From contig JAZHRO010000054.1 of assembly GCA_037157565.1 (NCBI GenBank), forward strand, positions 19,885,501-19,949,500: a stretch of DNA of 64,000 nucleotides, in the 5' to 3' direction. Source of the DNA: Thalassia testudinum. Lineage: Eukaryota; Streptophyta; Magnoliopsida; Alismatales; Hydrocharitaceae. The notes beneath the pieces were generated by a model, which was not told the origin of the DNA, did not search any database, and saw only the letters and a list, made by a program, of their open reading frames with translations. Of this stretch, positions 22,683-35,056 are shown one piece after another. Both the position numbers and the translations under genes were made by a program. Position 1 is the stretch's first letter; each line of letters starts with the position of its first letter.

Positions 22683-24343
22683 TGTTACGACCCGGTTCCC
22701 GAATCCCTACAGGACATGAGACCGAACCGACTCGACTGATCCCAAGACCCAGTCGTCCAACGAGAAAGTAACCAAAAAGCAGGAAAGTAAACCACATTCA
22801 CTATGCTAAGCAACTAACATTAAAAATGTACAGCAGTAAAGAAGTAAAAAATGCTATAGTACATATCACCACCACAACAATAGAAAAGTAACCAGATACA
22901 AGAATATAAAGTACAGAACGTAAGAGTGAAAAACGTAAAGGTACAAGAGTCTACTCACTACTACAAAGAGTACAACAAGAGAAACTACAGCTACTGGGCT
23001 CTACTAGGCCCAGCACCCTCTGCAGCCGTAGACTCGGGCTGCTCAACACTTGGACCTGAAAAGGATTAGTACACAAAGTCAGCGAACGCTGAGTAGAGTG
23101 GCAACCAACTAACTACAGCAGTAAAAGTGGATAGGTAGATGTTGTTTTTCAATTACTTTCTTTAGCTAATTATTCTTTTTCACCACTTGGTTTATTTATC
23201 AGGTCTCTTTCTTGATCTTGAATGTTCCTCGTGGGAACGATCTTGATTGAAGTCTTTTCCGAAGAGTAGAAGGCACACGTGGTGCTCTCCTGGCCGGGAG
23301 AGTCCCCCATGGTGATCCTACACACAGTCAAACACCTCAAGGTCACGGATAGACGTAACGGTGACTACGGCACGTGCAATAAGCGCATGGGTAGCTACCT
23401 CGCACTGGCACGCAGTCAGTCGTTTCCGCTAACGGATGCGCCCAAAGTACAGCACGGAACAGTATAGGGCCTAGCCCTCTCAGTAACAGGGGTCTAGCCC
23501 CTAAGAACCAAACAGGGGTCTCGCCCCTCCACAGTCCGCGTACCCTTGTTTGACTATCCTGGTTTGCCCAGTGGGCCTAACAAGTCTATGTAGGATGGCT
23601 AACTAAACCCCAGGCCCCATGGGGTGGCTAGCTCTCCCCCTACACTAGTATCTCTCCCCGGTAGAGTGTACGCAAGGGCCAAGAAGTCGGTGTAGAATGG
23701 CCAATCCTAACCCCGGGTCCCAACCCAAGGGCGACTAGCTCCGCTCTACACTAAACAGTGCCCAGTTGCTCTCCTTGGTACCCCAAGGCGGTAGCTACCC
23801 CGCACTGGCATGCAGTCAGTCATTTCCGTTAGCAGGTGCACCCAAAGTACAGCACGGAACCAGTATAGGGCCTAGCCCTCTAAGTCACCAAACAGGGGTC
23901 TCGCCTCTCCACAGTCCGCGCACCCTTGCCTGGCTACCCTGGTTTGCCCAGTGGGCCTAACAAGTCAGTGCAAGGCGGCTAGCTGAACCCCAGGCCCCGT
24001 GGGGTGGCTAGCTCTCTCCCTACACTAGTAGCTCTCCCCGATATAGTATACACGAGAGCCACAGAGTTTGTGCAAAGTGGCCAAACCCACCCCAGGTCTC
24101 AACCCGAAGGTGGCAAGCACCCCTCTATACTTAGAGGTAACATGCGCTCCCCTTGGTACCACGTACTCAAGGGCCAGCACACTTCCCAATACATTTCCAG
24201 ATCCATTCCATTTATTTCAAGGAGCTCAACTCCTAATTCCCCATAGGGTTCCTACTCATATTCCTCAAGCCATACCATACCAAGTTTCATCATTTCTATT
24301 TCCATTCTCAGGTTATACATATGCAACTTGTATTGCTATCGTT

Positions 24344-24421
24344 CACTAATGAAACGGTCGGCGACAACTATGACTAGGTTTTGCTATAGCGTTGTAGTAT
24401 AGCTAGTTATTGCCATCATTT

Positions 24422-24475
<54 letters not shown>

Positions 24476-27117
24476 CTCGGAAATAACAATTCTCCCGAGG
24501 TCGAACTCAGGGAGCAAGTCGTATTCTAGAGATATAAATGTTCTATTACAAAAATAAAGAGAGAGAGAGAAAGATGAAAGTTTGGCTTCTTCTTCTTCTC
24601 TTCTTTCTTCCTCTTTGTCTTCTCTCTTCTTTGGCTTTTGTTCTTCCTGTTCTTCTTCTTCTTTTCTTGCTTCCTCTATTTCTTGGTTGGACGATCCTAT
24701 CTTTTTCTTCTTTTTATTTTCTTTGTTTCTTTTTTTTCTTGCTTCAGATCTTCCTCCTGTGCTCTTCTTCTTCTTTTCTTCTTGCTTCTTGCTGCTCTTC
24801 TTCTTCTTTTCTTCTTCTTCTTTGTCTTCACCTGTCTTCAGGACGTTGTCTGATTTTCCAATCAGACAACTTAACCCGCGGATGCTACAGTGTCGCTTCA
24901 GTTCTTCTTCCGCAGTCCTTCTTCTTCACCTATGCCTACACGCTCAAGAGTTCAGCATCAGAGGGCAAAAACCTACTCTACCCCCCCCCCCCCCCCCCGC
25001 GTCTCTCTCTCTCAAAATTCGCTCTTAGGACAGCTCTCCCAGAGCAACCGGGTAATCGGGTACGCGGGTCACGCCCGGGTCCAAGCCCACCGGCATGCGG
25101 TAGTGGGCGAGGAGTGCAGGTCAGGCTTAGTCGGGTGGGGCCAGGTCCGCGAGGCGTGAGCGCGGACGGGGCCGGGTAATCGGGCGGGTGAAGGGGACCT
25201 CACTCCATGAACTGAGGCGAATAGGTTATGTCACTTTTCCAATTTATCTCACGGCACTCGCTCACAATCTTCCGAGGTGGGACTAAATGTCCCACCCCAA
25301 TGTGAGCGCTCGTGTGGAGAAGGCAGCGAGCAGTCGAGGGCCAATGCGAGGGCTTCGCGTGAGGACTTCGCCTCAGCTGCAGCCTGGCACTTCACGAAGA
25401 CACCCCACGCAGCCTGGGAGCCTGATCTGGGCGTGGCGCGCCTGGAGCAGCAGGTTGACGGAGCTTCTTCACTCGTCAATGGCGGCGGCGAGCACAGACC
25501 TTATTTACAACAACACGGCCTCTCGGCCTAATCAGATATGCGGAGGACCTTCGCTGTGGCACGGCGAAGGTGGTCGGAGGGTCTGCAGGGGGCGTGGTGG
25601 AGCAAAAGGGTCGCTCTAAGTCAAATTGCGGGCGGAGAAGTGGGTGTGTTCGGTGGATCTGCAGAGGGCGTTTGGTGGGAAGTGGAAGGGCGGAAGAGGA
25701 TCAAGGTGAGGAGGCGGAGGTTCTGTGGTGGTCGGCGAGCCGTGTGGGTTGCTGGAGTGATGGGAGCGGGTTGCCGGAGTGTGGCCGGAGGTGGAGAAGG
25801 TGAGGGTGATTGGTCGGAATCGAGGGCGACAGTAAAGGTTTAAAGTGAGGAAAAGGAAGAGGGGAGGAAGAGGAGAAGTTATACCTACCTAGCAGGACGA
25901 GGAGGGGCCGGAGCAGGTGACAGTCGTATCGACTGTCGCCGAAGAAGAAGCTGCCCAGGGGAAGGAGCGACGGCGAGGAAAGGGCCGGAGAAGCACGCGC
26001 TGGGTGCGGCGCGACGCGGGAAGAGCGAGGGAAGGCAACCCTGCTGCTGGTAGTGCGGTAGGGCGACGAGGAGGAGGAGGAGAAGCCGCCGGAGCAAGGG
26101 GGTGTCTGTCGGAGTGGGAAGAGAGGAAGTGAGGGGGTATCTCCGTCAGATCCGAGCTGGGAAGAACGGCGGAGCGACGGGGGTATTTATAGGGGCAGAA
26201 CCAGAGAGGAGGGCGGAGGGAGACGACGTGTCTCCCTTGCCGGAGGACGCAGGAGGAAGGATACCCATACCGTCCGTGCGTTCGCACGGCCGATATGGGT
26301 GGTTGCAGCCATCAGGGGGGTGTTCTTGCGACGGCTGACGACGCAGGGCACCCCCATTTGACTTGGCAGGCTCCCTCCCTTACCCTGCGCGGCGCCATGC
26401 TCCGCGCAAGGTCGCCGGAGCATGGTGCTGCTCAGGTTTTGCAGGAGGGACCTAAAAGCAAAGAACAAAGGAGAGTTAGGGGCTAAAATGTGAGGGTTCA
26501 AAAGTTGAGGGCCAGAAAGTAAATGTATGAGGACCAAAGTGTAAAGTTGGTCAAGAAGGTTTCTTCTTAGGCTCAAGCTTTTATACATGACTAATTAGGA
26601 CCTAAGGATTCTGATGGTGAATTTTATTTATAGATTAAACCTTGTTTGACTGGTCAATTTACGCAAAAACCCAAATTAAGTTGTTAATTGGGCATGGTTC
26701 TCAATGTAGGTCAAAATGAGTTCCTAAGGCCAAATTGAAGGTTCTAAACCCTAGAGATTATTTTTATATGAATTTTAGAGGGTTTATTCTATTTTTACTT
26801 TGCCTCAAACCTCGTGTATTTAAGTGGGTTTATTTTTAGGGTTACAAGATGTCATTTAATTCTTCGGAGTTGCTGTAGCCCTTGTTGAGTCATTTCATCC
26901 CACTTTTCTTCTTATTATGTTGTTTTGACCTATGTTTGGACCCTGAGTTACCCTGTTTTCATATTGGATTGGTGAAATTGCATTTTTACCCCTCAATTTA
27001 TGTTTTCTTTGCAAACTCAGAATCTTTCTGAGCCAAGCCTTTCTAAGGTTATGTAGGAGCTTTTATTCTCTGTATTAGGTCAAAATGAGCTAGTTATGGC
27101 TTATGATGAGGTTCTCA
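24344..27117 (-). mobile_element. 3' LTR of the Athila-like element
   Basis: In minus orientation the LTR starts TGAGAACCTC (27117) and ends near TTTCATTA (24348). It includes a TA microsatellite at 24425-24471, a CTCCCTGAGTTCGACCTCGG segment near its end, a long TTC-rich tract (24585-24835) and a poly-C run (24981-24998). A TATA box, TATAAATA, lies on the minus strand at 26184-26191. GC-rich, low-complexity parts create many spurious long ORFs. Confidence 0.8.
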
Positions 27118-27132
27118 TCATACCCCCATGCC
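27118..27132 (-). promoter_or_regulatory. Polypurine tract of the Athila-like element
   Basis: GGCATGGGGGTATGA on the minus strand abuts the 3' LTR start TGAGAACC. It is the primer for plus-strand synthesis. Confidence 0.7.
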
Positions 27133-28691
27133 TAGCTTTTGCTAGTCCCTTAGCAAAAACTTAAGGTTTCAACCCTTGTTCTAGACCATGAAGTTCTTAA
27201 TAGCTTCAGATAAGTGTTTTTTCATTTAACCTTAGATTAGGTTAGAATGCTGACCATAGGCTTAAAAGGTACTCTAGTACCAATCAAGATCCAAATCTGT
27301 CTAGCCTCAGCCTCAGTCCTTAGCAAAGGTTTTTAAGGTCCACAAGAACTATCCTAAGGTCTATTGGACTTTGTGGTTAAAGCACCTGTGCTTGAAATGA
27401 TTTTAGCCTTGGTTCAGTTCGCAGTGCGTTTTATAAGAGAGAGATAGAATGTTTTTCAGTTTGGAGAGTTTTCTCTCTCTTTTTCTTTTTAGTTCTAGCC
27501 TAGGATTGGCTTTTCGACACGGTCTGTATCAGATTCATTGCTCCCATCATCAATCCTCAAGGGTTCCTGGCGATCGATGCTTCGAGATAGCACCGCCCAT
27601 GGCAACCCCCAGAACCCTGGCTATTGAGATTTCGAGATAATCCCATCCATGGTGTTCCGTGGCCGAATTCAGACCCTGGCAGTTGACACTTCGTGATAAT
27701 GCCATCCATGGAATCTAAACCAGCAGGGTGCTTACATGCCCCCAGTAGGATATGTGAATATCCTAAGAGACAAGCACCGAGGAGATGATATTTTGTTACG
27801 CATCTTTGAGGGGATTTCCTGCCTCTCCGCGCTAGGAACTCGTCCAAATCAACTTGTGTTGATCGGCCGCTCCTATTCTAGGTGTACTTTTTAAAATTTT
27901 GCGACGCTTCTGCGTGATTTTGATTTTTACGCTTACTGAACCAGGCTGTGTGTGAGGTTTGGGTGCCTAGGTTACTAAGTCCCGTAAACCAAAAATTAGT
28001 TAATGAGACCAAATACTCCCTAAGCCTTAGACCTAATACTTCAGCTTTTCATTTTCCTCAACCTCTTGAGGAGTGTCCAGATCTTAATAGGTACTAAGAG
28101 TCTATTCAAGAATGCCTAAGGTTTGCGTTCTTACTAATCTCATTATGCACTTTTCAGTTATTTTCTTGAATGAAGTCTAAAACTTAGGTTAATTCCTTAG
28201 TTCCTTACTAATGACTATCACTTGTTTCTCATATTTTGTGCTCCTTTTTTCCTTTTGTTTCTTTTTTCCTTTTCCTTCACAAAATTTTCTTTCTCCTCTT
28301 ATTCTCTTATTCTTTTTCGAAAAAATTTTTAATTTTTACGGTGTTTTTGGCATATGTGAATTTTTTTTTTTGAAACCTTTTCTTACACGTTTTGCACTTT
28401 TATACCCCCCATATGCCTAAGGTTTGCAATGTCCTCATTGTGATTTTAGGGGTTTTTATTTACTTAGTTCATTCCTTAAGACAGTTGTTTTTGTGAGTGA
28501 ATGGGTCGGGATGAATTTTGCGGACGATTTCTAATCTCAGATGCAAGCATCTGAGGTGGAATCGGCTGTCTTGAAGGGTGAACCTTAAGTGCACCAAGGT
28601 GTCAGAAAAAAGGTTTTAGATTTTCAGAGGGAATGACGGGCTGCCTCCCGTTAAGCGCTGAGTTTTACGCCATCGGCTGGGCGCAGTAAGC
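27133..28691 (-). other. 3' untranslated internal region of the Athila-like element
   Basis: About 1.55 kb between the end of integrase and the polypurine tract. Some Athila elements carry an envelope-like ORF here; I find no ORF of useful length on the minus strand. The stretch has tandem-like words around 27590-27720 (GAT..TTCGAGATA.T..CCATCCATGG, about three copies of 55-65 bp) and T-rich DNA at 28230-28380. Confidence 0.6.
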
Positions 28692-29204
28692 TCACGGAGA
28701 ATGGAGGATGAGAGATGACTCAGCCAAATCAGTAGAGGTCACATCAATGAACGGTTTGAGTCTCTGACCGTTCACGATGAAAGGTTTGGAATCGTGGCTG
28801 AGTGGACTGATTTCAATTGCTCCATTTCCAAAAACCTGTCGGACTAAATATGGTCCGACCCACTTGGATCGCAGTTTTCCCGGGAAAAGTTTAAGTCGGG
28901 CATCAAAGAGTAGGACCTTTTGGCCAGGATGAAAGATCTTCCTTGAGATATGCTTGTCATGGAAGGCTTTAACCCGCTCCTTGTAGATTCGCGAGTTCTC
29001 ATACACGTCTAGGCGTAATTCATCGATCTCGCTGATTTGGAGTTTTCTGTGGGTTCCAGCCTTGGAAAGTTCTAGATTACAGTTCCGTACTGCCCAATAG
29101 GCTTTATGCTCCAGTTCTACAGGAAGGTGACACGCCTTTCCGTACACCAGTCTAAAGGGAGACATGCCTAATTGGGTCTTGTGGGCGGTCCTATAGGCCC
29201 ACAA
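28692..29204 (-). pseudogene. Integrase C-terminal part, Athila-like Pol
   Basis: This 170-codon stretch is in the same frame as the preceding integrase and separated from it by a TAA near 29253. It contains [20 protein letters not shown] followed by [18 protein letters not shown], a hallmark of Athila integrase tails. A basic C-terminal domain follows ([20 protein letters not shown]). It would bind DNA during integration. The frame ends with a normal-looking stop at 28692. Confidence 0.85.
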
Positions 29205-29255
29205 TGCTTCCGGAAGTCGGGACGACCTGTCCTTCCTGTCAGGCCGAACAGTGAC

Positions 29256-30683
29256 TTACAGGATTTTCTTGATCTCCCGATTTGACAGCTCAGCTAGACC
29301 ATTTGTTTGGGGGTGGTAAGGAGTAGAGATTCGGTGGGATACCCCAAATTTGGCCATCAGTGATCTAAACTGAGCATTTGTAAAATGGGTCCCCCCATCA
29401 GAGATTATAGCACGGGGAATCCCGAACCTTGAGAAAATATTTTGATGAATAAACTTAAGAACAATCTTGTGATCAGAGGTTCGGGTTGGTATGGCTTCGA
29501 TCCATTTGGACACGTAGTCCACAGCAAGCAAAATGTACTCGAAACCATCCAAAATAGGAAAGGGGCCCATAAAATCAATCCCCCAAACATCAAAGATTTC
29601 GCATACGAGAATTGGCTGCAAAGGCATCATGTCGCGACGGTTCATGTTGCCCAAAGTCTGGCAACAACTGCATGCCTTGCAGTGACTGTATGCGTCTTTG
29701 AAAAGTGTAGGCCAGTGGAAACCACACTGGAGGACTTTTGATGCGGTTTTATGCCCTGAGAAATGGCCATCGCATGTCTGGTCATGGCAAAAGGAGAGGA
29801 TATTGCAGACCTCCTCTTCCGAGACACATCTTCGAATAATTTGATCAGCACCTATGCGGAAAAGGTACGGATCTTCCCAAATGTAATACTTGGTATCAGA
29901 ACGCAATTTGTCTTTCTTGACCTTCGGCCAATCAGACGGGGTCTGATGAGATGCCAAGTAGTTCACTATATCAGCAAACCATGGAAGTCTAATACCAACA
30001 GTAAGCAGGTGCTCATCAGGAAAGTGTTCCGTGATGGGTCCGGAAGGGTCGATGATCTCAGAAGGAAGATGGGACAGATGGTTGGCTACCACATTCTGCC
30101 TTCCCGCCTTGTCGCGAATCTCAAGATCGAATTCTTGCAACAGCAAGATCCAACGGATTAGTCGGGGCTTCGCGTCCTTCTTGGCAAGGAGATGCCTTAC
30201 AGCCGTGTGATCCGAGTAAATGATGACATGGGAACCCAGAAGATACGATCGGAATTTTTCAAGGGCAAATACTATGGCTAGCAGCTCTTTCTCCGTAACC
30301 GTATAGTTACGCTGAGCCTCGTCAAGTGTCTTGCTAGCGTAGTAGATGACCACGGGTTTCCCGTCAGCTTTCTGTCCCAGGACCACTCCTACAGCGAAGT
30401 TAGACGCATCTCACATGATCTCAAAGGGTTGAGACCAGTCAGGGGATTGTAGGATAGGTGCCTGGGTGACTCGATCACGCAGGTTTTCAAAGGCTAGCGT
30501 GCATTCCTTGGAGATTTCAAAAGGTACATCCTTAGAGAGAAGAGAAGTCAAGGGGCGCACGATTTTCGAGAAATCTGGAATGAAACGACGGTAAAAACTG
30601 ACGTGCCCTAAAAAGGAACGGATGTCCCTGATCGAGCTAGGTACAGGAAGGCGAGAAATCAGATCAACCTTAGCTCGATCCAC
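29256..30683 (-). pseudogene. RNase H and integrase, Athila-like Pol
   Basis: The frame is continuous with RT except for in-frame stops at about 30684 and 30411 (TGA). The RNase H segment has DAS (upstream of 30386), TEKELLAIVFALEKFRSYL and SDH. The usual last catalytic Asp motif ADHLSRL reads ANHLSHL, a likely inactivating change. Integrase follows: an HHCC zinc-binding region (CHDQTCDGHFSGH ... CKACSCC) and then the DDE core with GIDFMGPF, SDGGTHF and NGLAELSNREI. Both activities are those of a retrotransposon Pol polyprotein. Confidence 0.85.
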
Positions 30684-32453
30684 CTAGATGCCTTTTTCCG
30701 AAATTGAGTGTCCCAGGACAATTCCCTCAGGCACCATGAAATGGCTCTTTTCCCAGGAAAGAACCAAATTCACCTCAATACAACGCCTGAGTATCCAGAC
30801 CAAGTGTTGGAGGCAATCATCAAAAGATTCTCCAAAGACTGAAAAGTCATCCATGAAGACTTCCAGAAAATCACCTACCATATCGGAGAATATGGCAAGC
30901 ATGCACCGCTGAAAAGTAGCGGGTGCATTGCAAAGATCGAAAGGCATCCTTCGGAAAGCATACATTCCGAAGGGGCAGGTGAATGTGGTCTTTTCTTGGT
31001 CCTCAGGATGGATTGCCACCTTATTATAACCGGAGTACCTGTCAAGAAAGCAGAAGAACCTATTTCCCGCTAGTTTCTCGAGAACTTGATCAATGAAAGG
31101 TAGTGGGAAATGATCCTTCTTCGTGGAGGAATTGAGTCGGCGGTAATCTATACAAACTCTCCACGCATTGGCTAATCGGGTAGGAATAATTTCTCCGATT
31201 TCAGTCGTTATGGTGGTGAGTCCTGCCTTCTTAGGCACAACCTGAATTGAGCTCACCCACAGACTATCGGAGATCGAGTAGATGATCCCGGCATCTAACC
31301 ACTTGATGATCTCCTTTTTCACGACCTCCTGCAGATTAGGGTTTAAACGTCTCTGCATTTCACGAGAAGGTCGTGCGCCCTCTTCTAAATAGATATGATG
31401 AGTACAATACGAGGGACTTATTCCAGTCAAATCATCGAGAGTCCACCTGATGGCTCTGCGATGTTGCTGGAGAACAGTAATCAGACGGGATTCCTGTTCG
31501 GGATTGAGGCTGGAATTGATAATCACAGGAAGGGTCTGATTAGAGCCCAAAAAGATGTATTTCAAGTGAGCAGGAAGAGGCTTCAACTCGAGGATAGGGT
31601 TATCAGCAGCAGCGGGTGGTTCAGTGTAGATGTGAGGTTCAAGGGTAGGAGTTACTGGGTTGTGTATGTCTGGATTCGACTCCTCTGTTTGCGGGTCAAG
31701 ATCCTTCTGTGGTTGATGAGGCATAATCGAGTCATTCTGGAAGTGTGATTCATCAACCAAAGTCCTGACGTCACAAATCTGTTCGATGACACTGCAATTG
31801 ATTCCTTGTTGGGCCTTAAATATATCGATTTTTAGGGTTTGATCTCCAAACTTGAGCTCTATTTGGCCCTCCTCACAGCTGATGTTGGCTCTAGCAGTAG
31901 CCAAGCAAGGTCTCCCTAGAATGATTGGTGTATCCCTAGGGTTTTTAGGCGCATCCTTATCTAAAACTATAAAGTCCACTGCGAAATAGAAATCCCGCAC
32001 TCTTACGATAACATCCTCGAGAATCCCTTTTGGTGACTTTATAGATCGATCTGCTAATTGTAATGTCACCTCGGTTGGTTTTAGCTCAGATTCTTCTAGA
32101 TGGTCAAGTAAGGATGTGGGTATCAGGTTTATAGATGCACCTAAGTCTAGCAAAGCTCTATCAAATTGGGTATCACCTATCTTGCAGGAAATCAGGGGAG
32201 TACCAGGATCTTTTGCCTTGGGTGGGAGTTTACTGAGGATTACAGAGCTGGCTTGCTCTGATAGAACAATTGGGCTCCCACCCTTGGTTCGCGGCTTACG
32301 CTGGGGTGTACACACATTCTTTAAAAATCGTGCGTAAGCTGGTACGTGGCGGATTGCATCCATCAAGGGGATGTTTATGTGGACCTGCTCAAAGAGCTTG
32401 ACCAGGTCCTCCTCAGGTGCCATGGGCTTGGTGGTCTTCTTTCCCTTGGTCAA
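30684..32453 (-). pseudogene. Aspartic protease and reverse transcriptase, Athila-like Pol
   Basis: A 589-codon uninterrupted stretch. The protease active site is DLGASINLIP (residues 103-112), followed by IILGRPCLAT. Reverse transcriptase occupies about 350-589: WRVCIDYRRLN (431-441), FPLPFIDQVLEKL, FCFLDRYSGYN, TFTCPFGMYAFRRMPF, NAPATFQRC and the catalytic FMDDFSVFG (533-541). The usual MPFGLCNA reads MPFDLCNA. These motifs place it with Athila rather than Tekay. A TAG ends the stretch; the frame continues into RNase H. Confidence 0.9.
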
Positions 32454-32531
32454 GGCCTCGGGAAACGGGATCTTGGTTGGTTCTTCTAAGATAGGTCCAG
32501 GTTGTGGATCTGGGATAGGGGTGGGGACGTC

Positions 32532-34382
32532 CTAGATTACTATCCTAGGCTTGGGATCACTACTAGGCTTGGAGTGGTTCGGATGAGGTGGGTCTTGGGT
32601 TTCCTTACCACTACGGGTTGTTACGGAATTAAGTCCTGCCTGGTTTTGGTTGGGATTGGGTAAGATAGCTTGCTGCTGGTAACCTGCAAAGGAAGTGGAG
32701 GCCTCTATCCCGTCGGGTGAAGGAACAGAGGGGGCCTGATAAATCATGTGGGCATGGCCCGGGTTTGGGTTCATAACGCGCCGCTGGGTTGGCACGTTAT
32801 TAAGATTAGGCAGAGGTTGGGAAGGAAGAGTACCTGGCTGGCGAGAGTTTGCCAACTGGGTTAATTGGTTTCGGACCTCTGTAAGTTCGTCCTTATGTTG
32901 TTTTTCGATAGCTGCATTCGTTCTTTGAATGTCAGCCAGGGTCTGAAGGATAAGGGACATTTGATCTTGATTCGGCCCAGATGGGTAAGTAGGGTTGGGC
33001 CGAGGCTGAGGCGGCTGGTAAGGACGAGGAGGTTGTGGGCGGGGTTGGAAGGATGGTCTTTGGGTTTGGGAATTTCCCGCCCACTGGAAGTTAGGATGGT
33101 TTCGCCATCCAGGATTATAGGTGTTGGAGAACGGGTCGTTCTGGATGGCGTTGAGTTCCTCGCAGGTCTGAGGAACCTCCAGAGGGTTAGAGAAAGAGGG
33201 AATGGAATTCCCCTGGCAGGTGTAGAAGGAATCGGAAGGACCTCCCGGCAAAGATTCGGATGATGGGTCCATCCTAGGAGAAGATCGATGGAGAATGTTT
33301 TGCACAGTTTCCCTTGTGGAGAGAGGCTGTGCGAAAGGGTTATGCGCAGAGGTGGCTTGCTGCAGATGCTGAGTCAGCTCATCCACCTTCTTTTCGATAA
33401 TCTAGACCTTGTCCAATCGACTGGCCATTAATTCCAGGTCGACTGATGCGGACATGCCCTGCGTCTCATGTGCTCCCCTAAGATTCGTCGATGCGCGGGT
33501 ATTCGTCCTGTCGAATAATCCCATGGAGTCATTGTTGATGGAGTTCTCGCACATGTTTTCGAGAATCTCCCACACGGTGTCTTCATGTTGACCCATGATA
33601 TTTCCTCCGCAAGTTGCATTGACGAAAAGACGGATGTCCTCACGGAGTCCCTGGTAAAAAGATTGGACTTGTTCCCATTTAGGAACTCCGTGATGGGGGC
33701 ACTTTCTCATGAGATCCTGAAAACGATCCCATGCCTCATGGAGAGGTTCCCCTGTTTGTTGGGTGAAGTGTGTAATCTGATGGCGCAAGGCGTTGGTCCG
33801 ACCAACAGGGAAGAACTTTTTCAAGAATTCGGACTAAAGTTCTTCCCAATTGTTGATCAGCCGGGTCTGAGTTTGGTACCAATGGGCGGCCTTGTCCATA
33901 AGAGAAAAGGAGAACATCTTCATGAGAAGAATATCCCGATTTTGTGCGTCTGACCCAAAAGTTTGGGCCAGATGCTTTAGTTGTTTGATGTGCTGGAAGG
34001 GATCTTCAGAATTAAGCCTATGGAATTTAGGTATAGTATGAATCATATTGGGCTTTAATTCAGAGTCAGGTCCTCCAGTCGGGATTCTGACTCGAGGCTC
34101 GATGGCCACCGCAGCAGGATTATAATGGTCCCGCATCATGGGACGCTGCGGTGGGTGCACAAAGTTTTGGAAGAGGTCGTTGAGTCGCTGGAGCTGGTGC
34201 TCCAGATTGTTTTCTTCCTCAACTGGCTGAGCCATGATAGAAGAAGAGTTTGATTCGGAATCGGAAGAGAGAATGATGGGGTTAGGTTGCTGCTCAAACA
34301 CGGGAGTCAAGGCTGGGCCTTGACGAGAGTGAAATTTTAAAGGAGATCTTAAGGGTGGTCTTAAGGATCTCCTACCGTTCAT
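32532..34382 (-). pseudogene. Gag of the Athila-like element, with in-frame TAG codons
   Basis: Capsid-type Gag in three in-frame pieces (34382-33834, 33824-33402, 33386-32532) separated by TAG codons at about 33836 and 33402. A further TAG at 32532 separates it from Pol. Conserved capsid features are PKFHRLNSEDPFQHIKQL, FPVGRTNALR and W.RFQDLMRKCPHHG, typical of Athila Gag. The C-terminal third is Pro/Gln/Asn-rich (PRPYQPPQPRPNPTYPSG). I see no CCHC knuckle. The exact start codon is uncertain (ATG at 34382 or 34234). Confidence 0.8.
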
Positions 34383-35056
34383 GCACTGTTGGAGTGGAAG
34401 AGGTTATAAAGTGCTGGACCCAATCAAGACACCCAAAAATGTGTTGGGTGATTATAGAGGTGCGGGGCAGATGGACCCCTTGATCAGAAAGATCGTCCAC
34501 CTGAGAATTACCTGGGCAGCCAGAGAGGGTGAGTCCCGCGAAGACCCCTACACGGTAGAGCGTCCCCACGGGTTACAGGGTTTCCCCCACCTGACCTCTC
34601 TTGTCACTGCGGTTCCAGGTAGACCAGAATGGGGATCTTGACCTCTTAAGTCTACCACTTTTAATTCAAGAGCAAGGTGCTTAGGTTTCACTTGAACTTC
34701 TTAGGTGTTTTGAGTACAATGAGTGACCTAAGTTGAAGGTTAGTTGACCCAAATGGTCAACTTTACCTGCTAGTTTTGCTTATTAGGTCTTGTCTTTTAG
34801 GGTTCAAGTGTTTAAAGAGCCAATCTTATTTTAGGGTTTCTTTGGATAGGTATTTTCAGATAATGGCTTGGGCACACTTCTTTTAAGGTTTCTCAATTCT
34901 TGTTTAAGAAGTGCATCTCTAAATCCCTAATGTTGAATCTTATGTTGGCTCTACTTGGTCCAGTTAGTTCTTTGGTGGGTAATTAGGGCTCAAGCAAGAA
35001 TGTGTTAGCCCCTAAATACTCTTAATAGTGTGCAGGAATAATGGGTTGAAAACACT
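34383..35056 (-). other. 5' leader region of the Athila-like element
   Basis: Sequence between gag and the truncated 5' LTR. A primer-binding site would be expected at the LTR border but none is recognisable. The LTR similarity starts abruptly at 35057, consistent with a deletion that removed the LTR end and the primer-binding site. Confidence 0.55.

Noticed and set aside
24538..26590. Long ORFs (up to 213 codons) in the Athila-like LTR, repeated at 35071-36870
   Set aside because: They lie in TTC-rich and GC-rich low-complexity LTR DNA, occur in several overlapping frames, and have no domain.
31395..31748. Plus-strand ORFs inside the Athila-like pol region
   Set aside because: They are antisense shadows of the well-supported minus-strand protease/RT frame.
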